The notes: generated from the sequence alone by a model not told the origin. Positions 23,344 through 35,659 are shown, counted from the stretch's first letter. The stretch: 64,000 nt of DNA from Earliella scabrosa (GCA_022605405.1 JABYQQ010000015.1:496001-560000), one strand, 5' to 3'. Program-made: numbers and translations.

Positions 23344-26300
23344 CTAGTCTCCGAGGTCCACAGGCGGTCCGAGGGAAACCTTGATCTTCTTGCTCTTCAC
23401 AGGATTGTCGCCCGCGGCGCTCGTCTTTCGCTTCAACTCTCCGAGTACCGGTCCAGCGGGTGGAAGAAACTGGGTCTCCTCTTGGGTTTGAGACGCGACA
23501 GCGGTCGGCAAGACTTGTGTGCCAGCCAATCCTTGGTCAGGGACGAGATCGTCTCGACCTGCAGAGACACCTTCCTGGGAGATCGACGCATTCCTAGCGA
23601 AAGCATTTAAATCAGCCGAGCACGAGGATCAGCGAGAGGCCACTACGCTTCGACCGCGTGACGGTTGGCGTCATGCTTCCTCCTGCGACTCTTTTTTTCA
23701 GGTTTCTAAAGAAGGCGCTTCCTGTCAGCAGTGGCTCGCACGGCGATACGAGATAACCAACGAGGTCCGAGAGCCCAAGCAGTCTCTTCTCGACATCGGG
23801 ATCAGGATTGAAGTAATCCTGGTAAGCATTCTCGGTCTTGATAGCTTGCACGAACACGTAGACTGGTTTCTGCAAATTTTTACGGCGTTGCGACGCCCGA
23901 GTCTTCGGGTTTGCTTTGCCACCTCTACCTTTGCGCTTGGTAGCGACGGACGCTGTTTCCATGAACCCCGTATCGTCGACTTCTCGCGTTTCCTGCGCGA
24001 TAAAACCTGCAGATAACACGTCATATCAGATTATGAATGCACGCATGGAACCAGCCGACCTTCGGCCTCGAGTCTCTTGAAGACCTGCCCTGCCACCGTG
24101 GTGTCGCACCCTGGTCGTGAGAACGTGGTTAGGGGGCAGCAGACCCAACGTATACAAATGCCGACCAATCAGCTTCGTGAACGCCGAGAGCCCGTCTGGC
24201 GCATGGGTCTCGAAGACCTTGATACCTCGTCTGACGTGTACGACGTGAGTACTTGATTGACCGCTTTCGGTATAAGGTAAGGCCTACCTTTGGATAGCCA
24301 AGTCCTTGAACCGCGCGATCATTCGTGGGTACAAGTCGTGCACAACAATAAGGTCCCAGTTGCGGTCTGCCTTCACGCGACAGTCAAAGCAAACAAACTT
24401 TGTAGGGATACGTGGATCGTGAGCGGAGTGATACCCCATGCACCTGTCACAAGGTCTGATCATCAACGCAACCTACACTGAGCAAACGAGACTTTACCAT
24501 AGATGGAACCAGCGTCGACAGCCGCCGTCACACATCCACAGATCACAGTCTTCGACCTAGGTCTTGTCATGAGATCGTGAAGAGACTCGAAAATTGTTAG
24601 CGACTCGCCTGAACACCGCACTCGCATTCGGGCGTTATCTTGGTACCCACGTCTTGCTCCATCGGTATGTCCATGATGTTCTGCTCGCCCGTGCGTGATA
24701 ATTCCGAGAATGATTCTATCGGATCCTCGGGAGTAGAGAACGAAGGCACCTGTTGAGTCTCCATATCTGAAGGCCGTTGTTTGAAGATCGCCACTGCCAT
24801 AGAAATCAAGCAACAAACCTAGCATCATGGAATCCTCGTCGGTAAAGGAAGCATTGGCCATTATCATGTCCTTCAGCTCCTGGGTGTCTATCGTCTCCGG
24901 CTCCTGTACGGATGGCACGGAAGATGGAACAAAATCGGAGGGCGGGAGAGGGGATTCGGTCCTAGTGATGTCGCGACGCCACGAATTCCTGGGCCTAGGT
25001 GTTGGCGTGGGTGACCGAACGGGAGTAGGGGGCATGGAGGTCAATGGAGACTGAATGACTTGCGTATTATCCAGTTCCTGGGTGGGAGAAACATCTTGAC
25101 CGCCATGCGGCGTGCCCTTCGCCTATGTTCCATGTCAGCGAGGATATCATGTATAAGCGTGCGCACTCACAAGCTGACCGATGCATATAGGCACCGTCTC
25201 TGGTCTGCCAGCGTATTGTGCCTCTGCCGACTGCTCGAAGCTACGCCTCTCCTGCATCGGCAAGGGCACCACGGAGCCGTCATCTTCCCTGACACCGAGT
25301 GGTGTGACATGATCTCAGAGTTCGTATGCGGTTAAGCTTCACGACGTCACGTTGCCAGGAACCTCGGCCACTCACCAACGTCTGCGGCCTCTTCAGTTGC
25401 GACCGCCCTGCCCAACCCCTCATCCCCGTCCCAAACAATCCGGCGCTCCATGGCATCCTGACGTTGAGCTTGTACTTGTTGCGCTCGTTGGGCGGCTTCT
25501 TCGGCAGGTGTCAGGTGTGCTGCTGCAAACATGTTCTTCTCTGTGGTGCCTAGGAACGGTGCATTGTTGTCCTCGCCAGACGGTAGGTAGCCAGAAACAG
25601 AGGTCACTTTGACATCGACCCCGTGGTAACCTGTGTGGACAAAACCGACGCTGCATCGCTCAGGAACCTCCCCCTTGTGATGCGTTGTCATGAACCACTT
25701 GTCTTCATTAACGTCACCGGCACGGAAATGCGGAGGCTCGTAGTCCTCCGGGGTGTGATCGTAATAGAAGAGTTTGAAGGTCGCGAAACGACGTTCTGGT
25801 ACGGTGAGCTTACGACGAGAAAAGGACATTGGCTTGACATACTCGGTAGAGCGTCCATTTGGGTCGTAGCTTGTATCAGGTTCTTGATGAGAGTCTGGAC
25901 GCAATGAGTGCCTGATGACAGTGCGATATGCTCCCACGGACCTTCAAACTACGTTTCACTTCACCCAAAGTCGGAACCTTCCCCCTCTTCGTGGCTTCGG
26001 CTACGGGGTCCTGGACTTGTCTGGAGCCTGATAGAGAGAGATTCATCATCTCGTCTCCCAGCGTCATAACCGGGACCACCTCCGTCGTCCCGGGAACCTC
26101 GCAGTACTGTGGGTCGCTTATCAGACTGTAGAGCAGATTATGCGGTCGAGTGGAAGCATCGCTCACGCTGAAGTTGAAAGTATATGCTTCAATGATGCTG
26201 TGTCCCATTCGTCAATAAATATAGCAAGGGCGCGAACAGACACATACTTATTGGGATCCTGATCATCCTGGATGTATGTGTCAGATTCACATTCCGGAGT

Positions 26301-26907
26301 GCGCGAGGAGGAAAGACCGACGAGGTAGATGGCAAAGATCAAGCTGCGCAGGTATTGTTTGGAAAGAGCATCGAAGATCCCGTTCTCCTATTACGACATG
26401 CGTACGTTACTCACTCGATGAAATGTGAACCACAGAACTCACGAGATAGTCAAGAAGCTTGTCCGCCTCCTCTGTAAACCCGCGAGTAACGGTCATGATT
26501 TTGAAACCGCTGACATTCTTCCGCCCGTCGGAGGACGCGAAAGAGCTCCCCGAGTTGGTAGGTTGTGAAGAGAGGCTCTCCGGCCCGGAGGACGTGAGAT
26601 AACCTAGTATATGCGTCCGATCAAGAGTGTTTCGCGCATACACTGAGCGACTCACTCTCGGAGAAGTTATCCGAAGGCAAGAGATTCCTAGAGGGGGATT
26701 CAATTGCATCATATTGTGCAAGGTACATAGATGGTACTCGTACCTGAGGTAAGTTATGCAGCCTAAGCCGGCGCGCAAGAGCGTCTGAATCGATTGGAGG
26801 CTTTGCTGCGACGTGATGACCGCCTGGGCGAGACGTTGAGTGTCAAACAGACAAAATTGCAGCTCACGTACTTGGTGCTGGTCGGTTCGTGAGGCTTGCG
26901 CCTGCAT
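23344..26907 (-). CDS. HOP1: Hop1-like meiotic HORMA-domain protein
   Basis: Component of the meiotic chromosome axis that promotes inter-homologue recombination. The start MQAQASRTDQHQ is at 26907. The HORMA domain follows over several exons: VITSQQSLQSIQTLLRAGLG, LLPSDNFSE (about 26665), GFKIMTVTRGFTEEADKLL, GIFDALSKQYLRSLIFAIYL, AYTFNFSV, then KRRKLTVPERRFATFKLFYY and HFRAGDVNEDKWFMTTHH with CSVGFVHTGYHGVDVKV. A Ser/Pro/Thr-rich linker (25040-24840) carries a DSMMLG stretch. A Cys-rich PHD-like zinc finger follows at 24466-24284 (CDRCMGYHSAHDP, then FVCFDCR). The C-terminal part includes AYQDYFNPDPDVEKRLLGLS and a Lys-rich end before the stop at 23344. Domain order matches full-length fungal Hop1. 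Some exon borders in 24000-24300 and 25050-25350 are uncertain. Confidence 0.87.
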
Positions 26908-27048
26908 ACTGAGAGTGCTGACGAAAGAGGAGATGGAGGAAGACGGCAAGATGAATCCGAGCGGAGATCGAAACGCGACGCGTCTTGACGCGCTCCACTC
27001 ACATGCTCGTGGGGCGTCTAACGGGGCTTCTCTGCGCACTCAACTGCC
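26908..27048. promoter_or_regulatory. Divergent promoter region HOP1 / TRS23
   Basis: Only 141 bp separate the two start codons, so a meiotic gene and a constitutive trafficking gene share the upstream DNA. No TATA box is evident. Confidence 0.45.
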
Positions 27049-27607
27049 ATGGCTATCTTCGGTCTCTGGGTATGCATCCCTTGGGGCCATTTTGCGACGC
27101 GACGATTGTTGACACAATGTGCAGGTCATTAACAAGGCTGGCGGCTTGGTCTATGAACGGAGTTTCGGAGGCATGTGCTCGTCACCTGAAAAACGGGAAT
27201 AACGGTTGACGCGGCGTAACTAGATGGACTTCCGCATCTGACTTCGAACGAGTATCTCGTCCTTGCGGGGACTTTGCATGGTATCCATGCCATCACGAGT
27301 CGTCTGTCTCCTACAGGCTCCAGCTCCGGTGCCCATGTCATCTCTGGCGAAACGTTCAAGATGAACATTCTTCTGACCGCTACTGGTATGGCAACGGTTC
27401 GATCGTCAAGGCCTTTCACTCACACATCCTCCTACAGGCACGAAGTTCGTTCTGCTCACATCGCTAGTTGAGCCCACTGCAGATTCGGTTTTGCAGAAGG
27501 TGTATGAGATATATGCAGATGCTGTCATGAAGAATCCGTTCCATACGCCTGAGATGCCTATCCGAAGCGAAGGGTTCGACACTCGGATAGCTGCGCTCCT
27601 GGGTTGA
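27049..27607 (+). CDS. TRS23: TRAPP complex subunit Trs23 (TRAPPC4, sybindin-like)
   Basis: Core subunit of the TRAPP complex, the guanine-nucleotide exchange factor for Ypt1/Rab1 in ER-Golgi traffic. Four exons: 27049-27069 (MAIFGLW), 27125-27170 (VINKAGGLVYERSFG), 27224 to about 27388, and from about 27438 to the stop at 27607. The spliced protein reads MAIFGLWVINKAGGLVYE, then LTSNEYLVLAGTLHGIHAI, GAHVISGETFKMNILLTATG, TKFVLLTSLVEP and PHTPEM-like FHTPEMPIRSEGFD, the standard TRAPPC4 order and length (about 145 residues). Intron 2 uses a GC donor. Confidence 0.92.
27171..27223 (+). other. GC-AG intron in TRS23
   Basis: The donor is GGAG|GCATGT and the acceptor GTAACTAG, 53 bp long. Splicing here gives YERSFGDGLPHLTSNEYLVL, as expected for the family. 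The nearest GT (3 bp further) breaks the frame. Confidence 0.75.
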
Positions 27608-27824
27608 TGGTCCTACCTCGTTGTATGTACTTGTACGGTCCTACTTGTTCGTCCGAAATGTCTGCGTCGTCTGCGTCGCCGAGCGACCCAAAATGGCAAC
27701 CCCATCTGACAGGCTTCCACAAGAAACGCGGTCGGAACCTGTCGCATTGTGAAAGCTTTCTATCCTGCGGTGATCGTCTCTCGCTCTCTCCAGCTTTCAC
27801 ACCATCCGCCTACGAGACACCACC

Positions 27825-28898
27825 ATGCCGAAAAGAGGTACGACTGCTCGTGAGTTCCGTGTGATGTCTACGTCCAGGTCTACTCTTACTCGTCGTATTT
27901 GCAGGAATTCAACCCACAACGGCAATACCTCAACACATGAGATCACAATTAGGTCGCGCCTCCTCAGTCTCGCGCAAGGCCAACGTGACGTCTCAGAAGG
28001 TAGAACGTGAGGACGACGGGATGGACCTAGACGAGGAGGAAGCTGTCGAAGACGATGATGGAGAGGACGACAAGTGAGCTACGCCAATTCCGCATGTGTT
28101 ACTGATGTCGATCGCCACCGCACAGCATGGTTGAGATGTTGACAATATTGCAAGAACTGCAAAGTACGCATTCTACCGTTGAGGTCCTCAGCCTATGCAA
28201 ATAAATCCTACAGAGCGCAAGGCGACGAAGTCCTCCGCGCGTTCAGCAGCGTTCCAGCGCGAAAAGGCTGCGTTGTTCTCTGCGGCTCGCAAGAGGACTG
28301 AAGACGCGGTGCGGGATGGCATAGCATCACTGTGAGTGGTGCTTGTCTTTATTTCTGAGCGATCATGAACGCATATATCCAGGGATACGGCTCGTGCCAC
28401 GGTCGCCGACCTGAAGAGCAAAGAGGAGTCTCAAGACGTTACTCTGAAGAGGCTGCAGGCTCTGTGGGACGGCCACAACGTACGCACATGATCATAGATT
28501 AAAAATGCGTCCCCTCGACCAACAGAATCGCAGGAATGTGTACAAGGCATCCTGGGTCAGCTTACTGGCGTCATTGAGGACCTCTCGCATCGCCGCGCGA
28601 CCCAAATCGACGAATCAAGTGCGATGCGTGCGTCATTCACGGCTATATGCGTACAGATGGGCTCCCTGATAATAATTCTTCACTGGTAGTTGAAGCTCAG
28701 GCGTCTGCTCGCGAGGCATCACGGAGGAAGCTGTTCTCGTTGGCCAACGCTCGCATCTCGGAGAGCATGGAGAACCAGAAGGTATGTCGCTGCAGTGAAT
28801 AAGAGCCGTCGGACTGTCATGCTGACAATCGGTTACGATAGATCGCTACCGATGCTACCGCATTGATCAAACACTACCAGGCTCTTCTGAAGTCATGA
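27825..28898 (+). CDS. Unrecognised coiled-coil protein
   Basis: I do not recognise this gene. Splicing about six short introns gives a protein of about 230 residues: MPKRGIQPTTAIPQHMRSQL, a basic Ser-rich part (ASSVSRKANVTSQK), an acidic block (MDLDEEEAVEDDDGEDDN), then helical sequence with heptad-like Leu/Ala/Ile spacing (MLTILQELQKRKATKSS, TARATVADLKSKEESQD, VTLKRLQALWDGHN, ILGQLTGVIEDLSHRRATQ, REASRRKLFSLANARISESM), ending IKHYQALLKS. Intron borders show GTACGA, GTGAGC, GTACGC, GTGAGT and GTATGT donors. The small size, acidic patch and long helix would suit a subunit of a chromosome or cytoskeleton complex, but this is only a guess from its shape. Confidence 0.7.
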
Positions 28899-29413
28899 TC
28901 CCGATCTTGCCTCTGGATAGCGCTTCGTCCGACGTCCGTGGCCACCTGCATTCTCCCATTCTTGTTCGCTCTTTCAAGCGCTACTTAATAGGTTTTTCCC
29001 CAATCAGAACGCGAAGTAACGTGAGAAGGTGTTGCAGTAAACATCTTGGACCGACGAGAGCAAACGATCGACACAGCCACTGGTACCTGTAAACAGATGT
29101 TCCCGTCGGATACCGACTGATCGAATTGTACGTCTCGCGCATGGGACAACTATCAGCCTCAAGGCCAACACATCCTCTTTCGCGATATGCGGTTACCTAG
29201 TCACCGTTAGCGAACTGTTGTCTGGCTGTCGCCGTCTGCTTGGGTTCCTGTCTTGATGCACGGGTGACATGAACGCACCCGACTCACCTGAGCCTGATCT
29301 CTGTGCACTGTGCCCACCAAGCGAAGAAGCATAGGAGGATAGAGGATGTGGCGGGTGCACCGATAGAAATACAATTGATTCGAATCCGGGCGTACCAATG
29401 TGTAGTCTATCTA
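28899..29413. other. Intergenic, convergent 3' ends
   Basis: 515 bp between two convergent genes. No gene seen. A tRNA-like TTCGAATCC string at about 29374 does not form a T-arm. Confidence 0.5.
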
Positions 29414-30896
29414 TCAGTAGCTGTATCCAACTGGTCGTCGGCTCTCCGATGAGACAGCTACTGAAGTAACGTTAGCCCCGCTCACGTTACGATCAAAGAT
29501 GCTTACCAGCTCTTCGGCTGAACGTGTCATCACGACGTCCTCATCGACATCTCTCCTGTTCTCTAAAGGCTTCAAGTTGAGGTACTCCGCCATGAAGACG
29601 CGAAGGATGAGATTCCATCTACGCATGGTCGGGATATCCAACGCAGAGGCGTCATCCTATGGGAACGTCGTGAGCTCTACAGTTCACAAGCTGAGTGGAA
29701 ACGATCACCGCACCTTCAAAGTGTGCCACACCGTCGGGAAGGGGCTCGCGATGACATGAAGCACGTCCACTCCCAGTCTCAGGAACGGTATGTGGTCGTC
29801 TTCGATTCCGCCAAAGTTGAACTGGGGTCCGTGCCGAGGGTTGAAGAAGGGGGTAAACTTCGCTTCCGCTTTGGCGCCGCCCTTCTCGTACACGAACGCT
29901 CCGCTATCCGCGAGCCGCTGTTCCGCTGACGCAATGCGGTCGAAGAGCCACGCGGTATTCACGAATGAGGAGCGGATCAACGGATGAGGGGCACCTAGGA
30001 GGTCGAGCAGGATGAGATGCTCGATGGTGCCGAGTTCGGTGGTGGATGCGGGGAGGAGTCTTCGCTTCTCGTGAGGCTTGATGTAGGTTGTAGACCATTT
30101 CTGAGCCAAGTGTCTGCGAATATGAAGACATGCACGTTGAGAGAAACCGAGTGGAAGCATACCTTGCACCGTAGATAGAGTCTGTGGCCGTCCAGTCTTT
30201 GAACGCCTCCTCCCCATCGAAGAACACCAGCTGGAGAGTGGTCTCTGCCACGTCCTCGTTATCCTCTTCCTCATTGTCCAGGCGGACTTGTCGCTCATTC
30301 AGCAGCGGGTCAAGTGTTTCGGCGAGATCCAGCATGAACGCGCACGGTGCGGCGGAGTCCGTTGCGCCGAGGAACTACTACCGGACACGTCAGCGGGAGT
30401 ATACCTCCCTCATGAGACGCGATGCACTCGCCTGATTTTGAGGGTACGATTCAAAGAACTTGCTGTCGAAGTGCGCTGCAACGATGACGCGTCGCGGAGC
30501 CTTTGGGTCCTTCGTCGCGATGACATTCGTGAACCGCTTCTTCCCGTACGGCGTTGTGTCGGTGAAGGAGTCTTCCTCGACGTGCCAGTTGAGCTTCTTC
30601 ATCGTCTTCACGATGTACTCCCTGACCATGGTGTTGTTCTCCGTGTCAGGCGGTCGCGGTATGAGCATCTTCGACAGGTGCGAGTTGGGATCGTGAGGGT
30701 CCACATTGCGTACGGGATCCGGAGACGCGACCAGCGCAGCAATGGCTTTGGATGAGAGTTCTGTGAAGTCACGGGTTCCAAGCTTGAAGGCGTGAGACGA
30801 CAACGAGAAGAGAGTCAAGCAAAGCAGAGTCAGTTGGCAGAGACCGCGAGCAGGCCATGGCAGACGACGCCGAGGATGCAACGTGCAGTCGGACAT
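29414..30896 (-). CDS. Glutaminyl-peptide cyclotransferase (M28 family)
   Basis: Secretory-pathway zinc enzyme that cyclises N-terminal glutamine to pyroglutamate. The N-terminus MSDCTLHPRRRLPW is followed by a hydrophobic signal/anchor, LCQLTLLCLTLFSLSSHA. The M28 metal site is visible: H-x-D in VIVAAHFDSKFF, the bridging aspartate in FLGATDSAAPCAFMLDL, the glutamates of LVFFDGEEAF, the second aspartate in FGGIEDDHIPFLR, and the histidine of ASPFPTVWHT. Four to five exons; the last, MRRWNLILRVFMAEYLNL, leads to a C-terminal tail ending RRPVGYSY. It lies 142 bp downstream of the RNA-dependent RNA polymerase stop, on the same strand, with no evident functional link. Confidence 0.9.
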
Positions 30897-31038
30897 CGTG
30901 GTCGACGGAAGAGTCGGGCGCGCGCTCCGGACCATAACATAGGGTTACATCATTTGTGCGCGGAATCAATATTCCACCCATGATACATCCGAGTCCATCC
31001 ACTCCGAGAGAACACAAGTACATGACTCTAGAATGTCC

Positions 31039-34000
31039 CTATCGTCCAGGTAGACCACCAAGCTTCGTGAGCGTATCCAACACCACTCCGAGTGCGATCA
31101 AGCTGAAGCTCCTCGCCCCGAACACCGCCTTGTTCCGCATCCCGAAGTCCCATGCGAACCACGCCTGCGACAAGCCGTACAGCAGTTCGCCCTGCTCCGG
31201 ATTCAGAACGTCGGACGGGTGGTATAGTCTGCTCTTGACATCGCGGACGGTCTCCGACATGTGCATGCGCATCCGGTGCATCCGGTCGTTCCTCCACCTG
31301 TGTTGCGGGCAGTTCGCAAGAATGGTCCCAATCGCAACCTCCTCCTCTTGCAGCCGGATGTCTGGCGCGTCAGAGAGCGCGTGCGTGACACAGATATAGC
31401 GCAGCTCCCGCTCGTACCGGACGAACAGCGTGCGCATCTCCGCCACGTTCCGGTCGTCGTTCACCGAGTAGTGGAGCTGCCGCTCGATGAACGGCTTCAA
31501 CGCCTTGGAGATAGGATCTGTGAGCGGCTGTTCTCTCTTGGGTGGCCTCTGCACCACATGCGTGCCAGTGGGATCAGGGAAAGACGCCTCAGGAGCCTTG
31601 GGTTTGTTGATCGTGATGCTTCGGAAGAGGTCACCCAGAGCGCGAGTTGACATGTAGTAGTCGGTGTCACGGGGATCATTGTCTTCGGCCTAGAGGTCCG
31701 CGCTTGCATATCAGACTCTGGTATAGCAAAACGCGAAATAGCGTACCATCTTCCAATCCGGTTTGTTTCGAATAAGCAGGCGAGGGGAGTCGTGAATATC
31801 AACAGGGATACCGTTCTTCGGATAGTCAACCGCCTGACTGCAGAGCCCCGCGAGTTCGATGCAATAAGGATCGTTCGTACCATCCTGGGGTGCATCGTCA
31901 ATGATCAAGTAGGCACTCAACACAGACAAACCTACGTACCCTTGATTGATCTGGATAATGGTTCCCTTAGCGGAAAGATATCGTTGGAATTCAGATAGAG
32001 ACTCACCAGCAATGATCAGATGTCGGTCGGATAGGAGACCCTGGCGATGCCGTCAGTCAGCAGTCTTCCATGATCACATGTGTGCATACCAAAACATCGG
32101 AGTTGATGTACTCCACGATGAAGTCGCATATGTCTTCCACCGTAGCATCACGATCGAGGGTGCGGGTCCCAACAGGCTCGTATGAACCCGGTTCGGCGTG
32201 CTCGGTCGGGAGGAGTGGACTATACTTTATGATAGAGTAAAGATCACTGCGAACAGGGTTTAGCTTAACAGCAAGTTTGGTCAAGTGAACATACCCATCA
32301 AGATCGCCTCCTCCCAACATGGACGCCAACGAACGAGTGCCTGAAAAGATATTGGTACAGGTCGCAGTTCACAACGTAGCAGACATTACCTGCTGAGGGC
32401 AGGACGACAACGTTCTTGAGGTTCCTGAAGAAGCAGACCTTGTCCGCCGGAGGTTCTCCTATTGCAAAAACACGCTGGACTACATCCGAGGTGAGAGCGT
32501 TTCAGCACGGATGACTGGAAGAGGACTCGCCATCCCCGGGATGAACCACAGGACTTCGAGTGATCACGACGGCGCCTGGAATATGTTTGATGGGTAATCC
32601 ACGACATATCACTACAGCTACCTACCGCGGAGGTACGTTGGATACTCGTCTCCCTCGTTCTGAATGCAGGCTGAACGATTGTGAACGACTGAATACACAG
32701 CATATACCTTGGAACCACATACCATATATCTGTCCCTCCTTCAAGCAAAACACGTTCTCCACCCCTTCCTCCTCATAGCGCGGTCCTTCGTCGGCGATTC
32801 CCACGAGTAGATAGCTATCCGGGATTGGGATCCTTGCGTTGTGCTTCATGTCGCGTAAAACATGGTTCTGCGCATATGCAATCAAGCTGTGCAGGAAGGT
32901 GCCGTTCAGGCTCCACGCCAGTTTCTCCGCCTCCATGCCCATGCCCGCTGCGCGTAGACCTTGTAGAATCCACGGCAGGCCAAAGCTCATACCAAGGTTG
33001 TGCGTCCTGAGAAGGGACACGGTGTTCTCGACGGAGTCCACTGCTGTAACGATGGCGGCAACAGCACGTTCTTGGAGGGTGATGAAAACGCTCTTGTCCA
33101 CACCGCGGTCCTCGAGGATCATAACCAATGCCCTAGGATGAAGGGGAGCCTGAGCACAGTGTGCCGGAACAGTCACCGGAAGACGCACCGGTTCAGGTAC
33201 GTAGTTCCTGGCTTTTCGAACCATCGAGCGATCTCAATGGGGGCAATGTCTTGGTCGAGCGCCTCAAACTTGTTCATTGACTCTCGGAGACGCATCTGGA
33301 TCCCTTCGAGCCGTTCGTCGATACCAACCATGCCCTTGTAGCCTACAAATGGTGAGCAACGTCGGACGCGTGGAACGGGCGCGTGAAATGCACATACCGA
33401 GGAAACGGATTTGGTACTGAAGAGTGCCCATGAGCGACATTAAACCGCAGCTGTATGAACATGATGACTCACTGCGTGTGGCTTGCGTTCAATGCGCCTC
33501 AGGTCCTCTTTCGCGGTGCACAAAGCTTCCCAGATCATGTCGCCCAGCTGTGGGGAGATGATCCCCACACCATCCGTGAACAGGTACTTCTCCGGGCCCA
33601 TGTCTGGAATTTCATCCCACTGGTCCTTCGTGATCGATACCGAGGGATCCGTCGCAGTGAACGCTTGTGCAAGACGAGCCGCGTACTTGGAGGGAGCCTT
33701 CTTGACCTTGGTGAAGTCCCCGAGACTATCGCGGATGGACTGAGATGTGACATGTCCGCGCGTAGGATGATCGAAGGGGTGCATGAACCACACGGCATGC
33801 TCGCGTAGGGCGGACTGCGAGTACGCCAGGAACTCGAAATGTCGGCCGCCAAGATCGAAGCCGTGCTTCAGAATGCCACCAACACGGTCTTCGAGCAGCG
33901 TCGTTCCGTCCACCTTCAGGATGCGTGAGATATGCAATGCCGCATGTCTACCACAATACTTACCTCTCGCGCCCACCTGTATTGTAGACGATCCTCGTCG

Positions 34001-35574
34001 CGGAAGTCAACGCGTAGGAAATGATCTTCATATCCTGCAAACTGACGGATGACGCGATTGCTCTGGCTGACGTATGGGCCCTCGAGCACCATTCGAGTGG
34101 GAGTAAACGTGACGTGGTAGCACTTGAACTTCCCCATATCCCTGTCTCGTGGCGAGACCTCTTGGTCTCCGACGCTCCTCAGCTTGCGACCTTTGATAGA
34201 CTTGCCATCGTCTGGTACAACGCGTTGAAAACAATCCACAATGGTATCATGAGGGTCTCGAGTGCGGAGCGTCTCAGAGAAGTGACGGAGGATGTCAGCG
34301 GCGTCGGACGGGTAGTCCTTGCAGAGCTTCTCGATGCGGGCGCGAAAGTGTACCATCAAGTCTTCCGTGTGCATGAGGCCGCTTCGCAGCAGCGCTTCAA
34401 GCTGGAACGCGACCGGCCAGTTGAACTGGCGGATCCAAGCGTCGAACTTGTGGAGCTGTTTCGGAGAGAAGAAACCTTTGTTGTACGCCTCGACATTTGC
34501 CCAGATCGGACGCTTGAGGTCAGCCACGACGCACAACTCGGCGAACTTGCGGATGTCGTCCTCTGTGTGGAGCACGAGGCGTATGTGGTGAGCGTACGGG
34601 GCAACAACTGCATGCGCTTCATTGAGACTGTCGAGCCTTTGCCTGAATTTGCGCTGATCCTTCCAGTCGTTGCCAGTCAAGGTGCGATTAAATCTCTCCC
34701 GTTCTAGCATCGGCGGCGTTAGCAGCTCAAAACACACAACTGGGGTGTCTGGTGGTTAGAAGTGTCCATAAGCCTTGGAGTTACACCTACATGGATTGCC
34801 GAAGTCTAGCCCGATTGCAACCTTGCGGATATTAGAGAAGGCAATGGCGACATTCTGACCAATCTCTTCTGTCATCTTGTCTCCCAGCTGGCAAAGCCTC
34901 AGTAAAACACCCACAGACGCGAAGATGAGGAGGGTTATGACATACTTGGATACGAATGAGCTTGTGGTCGTACTCAAACCACAGCAATCCGGCCCCTTTG
35001 TTCCTGTAGCTGATCTCATACTCGTTGGAGAATATGCGTGACGAGGTAGGAGAGGCGTCCGGTAGCCTGTAATAGATGCCAAATTGCAGTTTGTCCACGT
35101 ACAAGCCAAGGTCGAGTCTGCGCAGCTTCTCTTCGCGTTTCTCCTCAAGTTCGGGCTCAAGGTAGGGGGTCTTCTCGAGTGTTTCCTTCAGGCCCCGCCC
35201 TGGACGGTTCTTGCTACGAAACAGGCGGATCTTGCGACCGTTTATCACAATGGGGTTGCGTTCCTCATACACCCATTTCATCAATTTATCGCCTACTTTG
35301 CGGTTTGGGAGGATGACGTTGCCGGATCCATTGTTCTGAACACCTTGACCAGGGTTCAGGGTGACCTTGAAGTTGCTGATAGTAGTCAGATGAATTCGCA
35401 ACGAACACATCGAAATTGCACAGTTGCTTAGACTTGATGAAACGCCACTTACATTGGCCTCGATTTAGGATCGGACGCGTCGTAAAACCCTTCACCATGA
35501 AGAACCGCACCAAATGCTCGTTTGACATCCCAGACATTCGCCTCGTACGATACCTCCGCTAGCTCAATCTCCAT
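31039..35574 (-). CDS. Cellular RNA-dependent RNA polymerase (QDE-1 type)
   Basis: RNA-silencing polymerase that makes double-stranded RNA from aberrant or transposon transcripts for Dicer. Exon 1 (35574-35453) starts MEIELAEVSYEANVWDVKRA. Long exons follow with RLDLGLYVDKLQFGIYYRL, FELLTPPMLERERFNR and the linker-helix part around 34740-33920. Family motifs are MGKFKCYHVTFTPTRMVLEG, HFLRVDFRDEDRLQY, EFLAYSQSALREHAVWFM, YLFTDGVGIISPQL, RFLGYKGMVGID and SMNKFEALD. The catalytic DLDGD loop is split by an intron (32294-32247): GGDLDG on one side and DLY on the other. The C-terminal exon ends ...LTKLGGLPGR. No frame break was seen, so the gene appears intact. A LINE lies 73 bp upstream of the start codon. 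It is unlike viral polymerases; the two-barrel cellular fold is inferred from the motifs. Confidence 0.9.
32247..32294 (-). other. Intron inside the RdRP catalytic motif
   Basis: 48-bp intron with donor GTATGT and acceptor TTCGCAG. It separates GGDLDG from DLYSIIKYS, so the third catalytic aspartate of DxDGD lies in the next exon. Confidence 0.75.
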
Positions 35575-35632
35575 ATCCTATGCAAGAGTGGCGGAAGAAG
35601 AAGGTCAAGGGCAAGAACTTGAATAAGACCAC

Positions 35633-35646
35633 TCGAGTGTGGCGTC
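35633..35646. repeat. Target-site duplication, left copy (LINE 3' side)
   Basis: TCGAGTGTGGCGTC, identical to 42283-42296. It directly abuts the T-run that is the poly(A) tail of the LINE on the minus strand. Confidence 0.92.
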
Positions 35647-35659
35647 TTTTTTTTTTTTT
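35647..35659 (-). other. Poly(A) tail of the LINE
   Basis: Thirteen T's on the plus strand between the 3' UTR of the element and the left target-site duplication, as expected for target-primed reverse transcription of a polyadenylated RNA. Confidence 0.85.

Noticed and set aside
29360..29395. tRNA-like TTCGAATCC string
   Set aside because: The bases around it do not pair to form a T-arm, and no acceptor stem or A box is found upstream.
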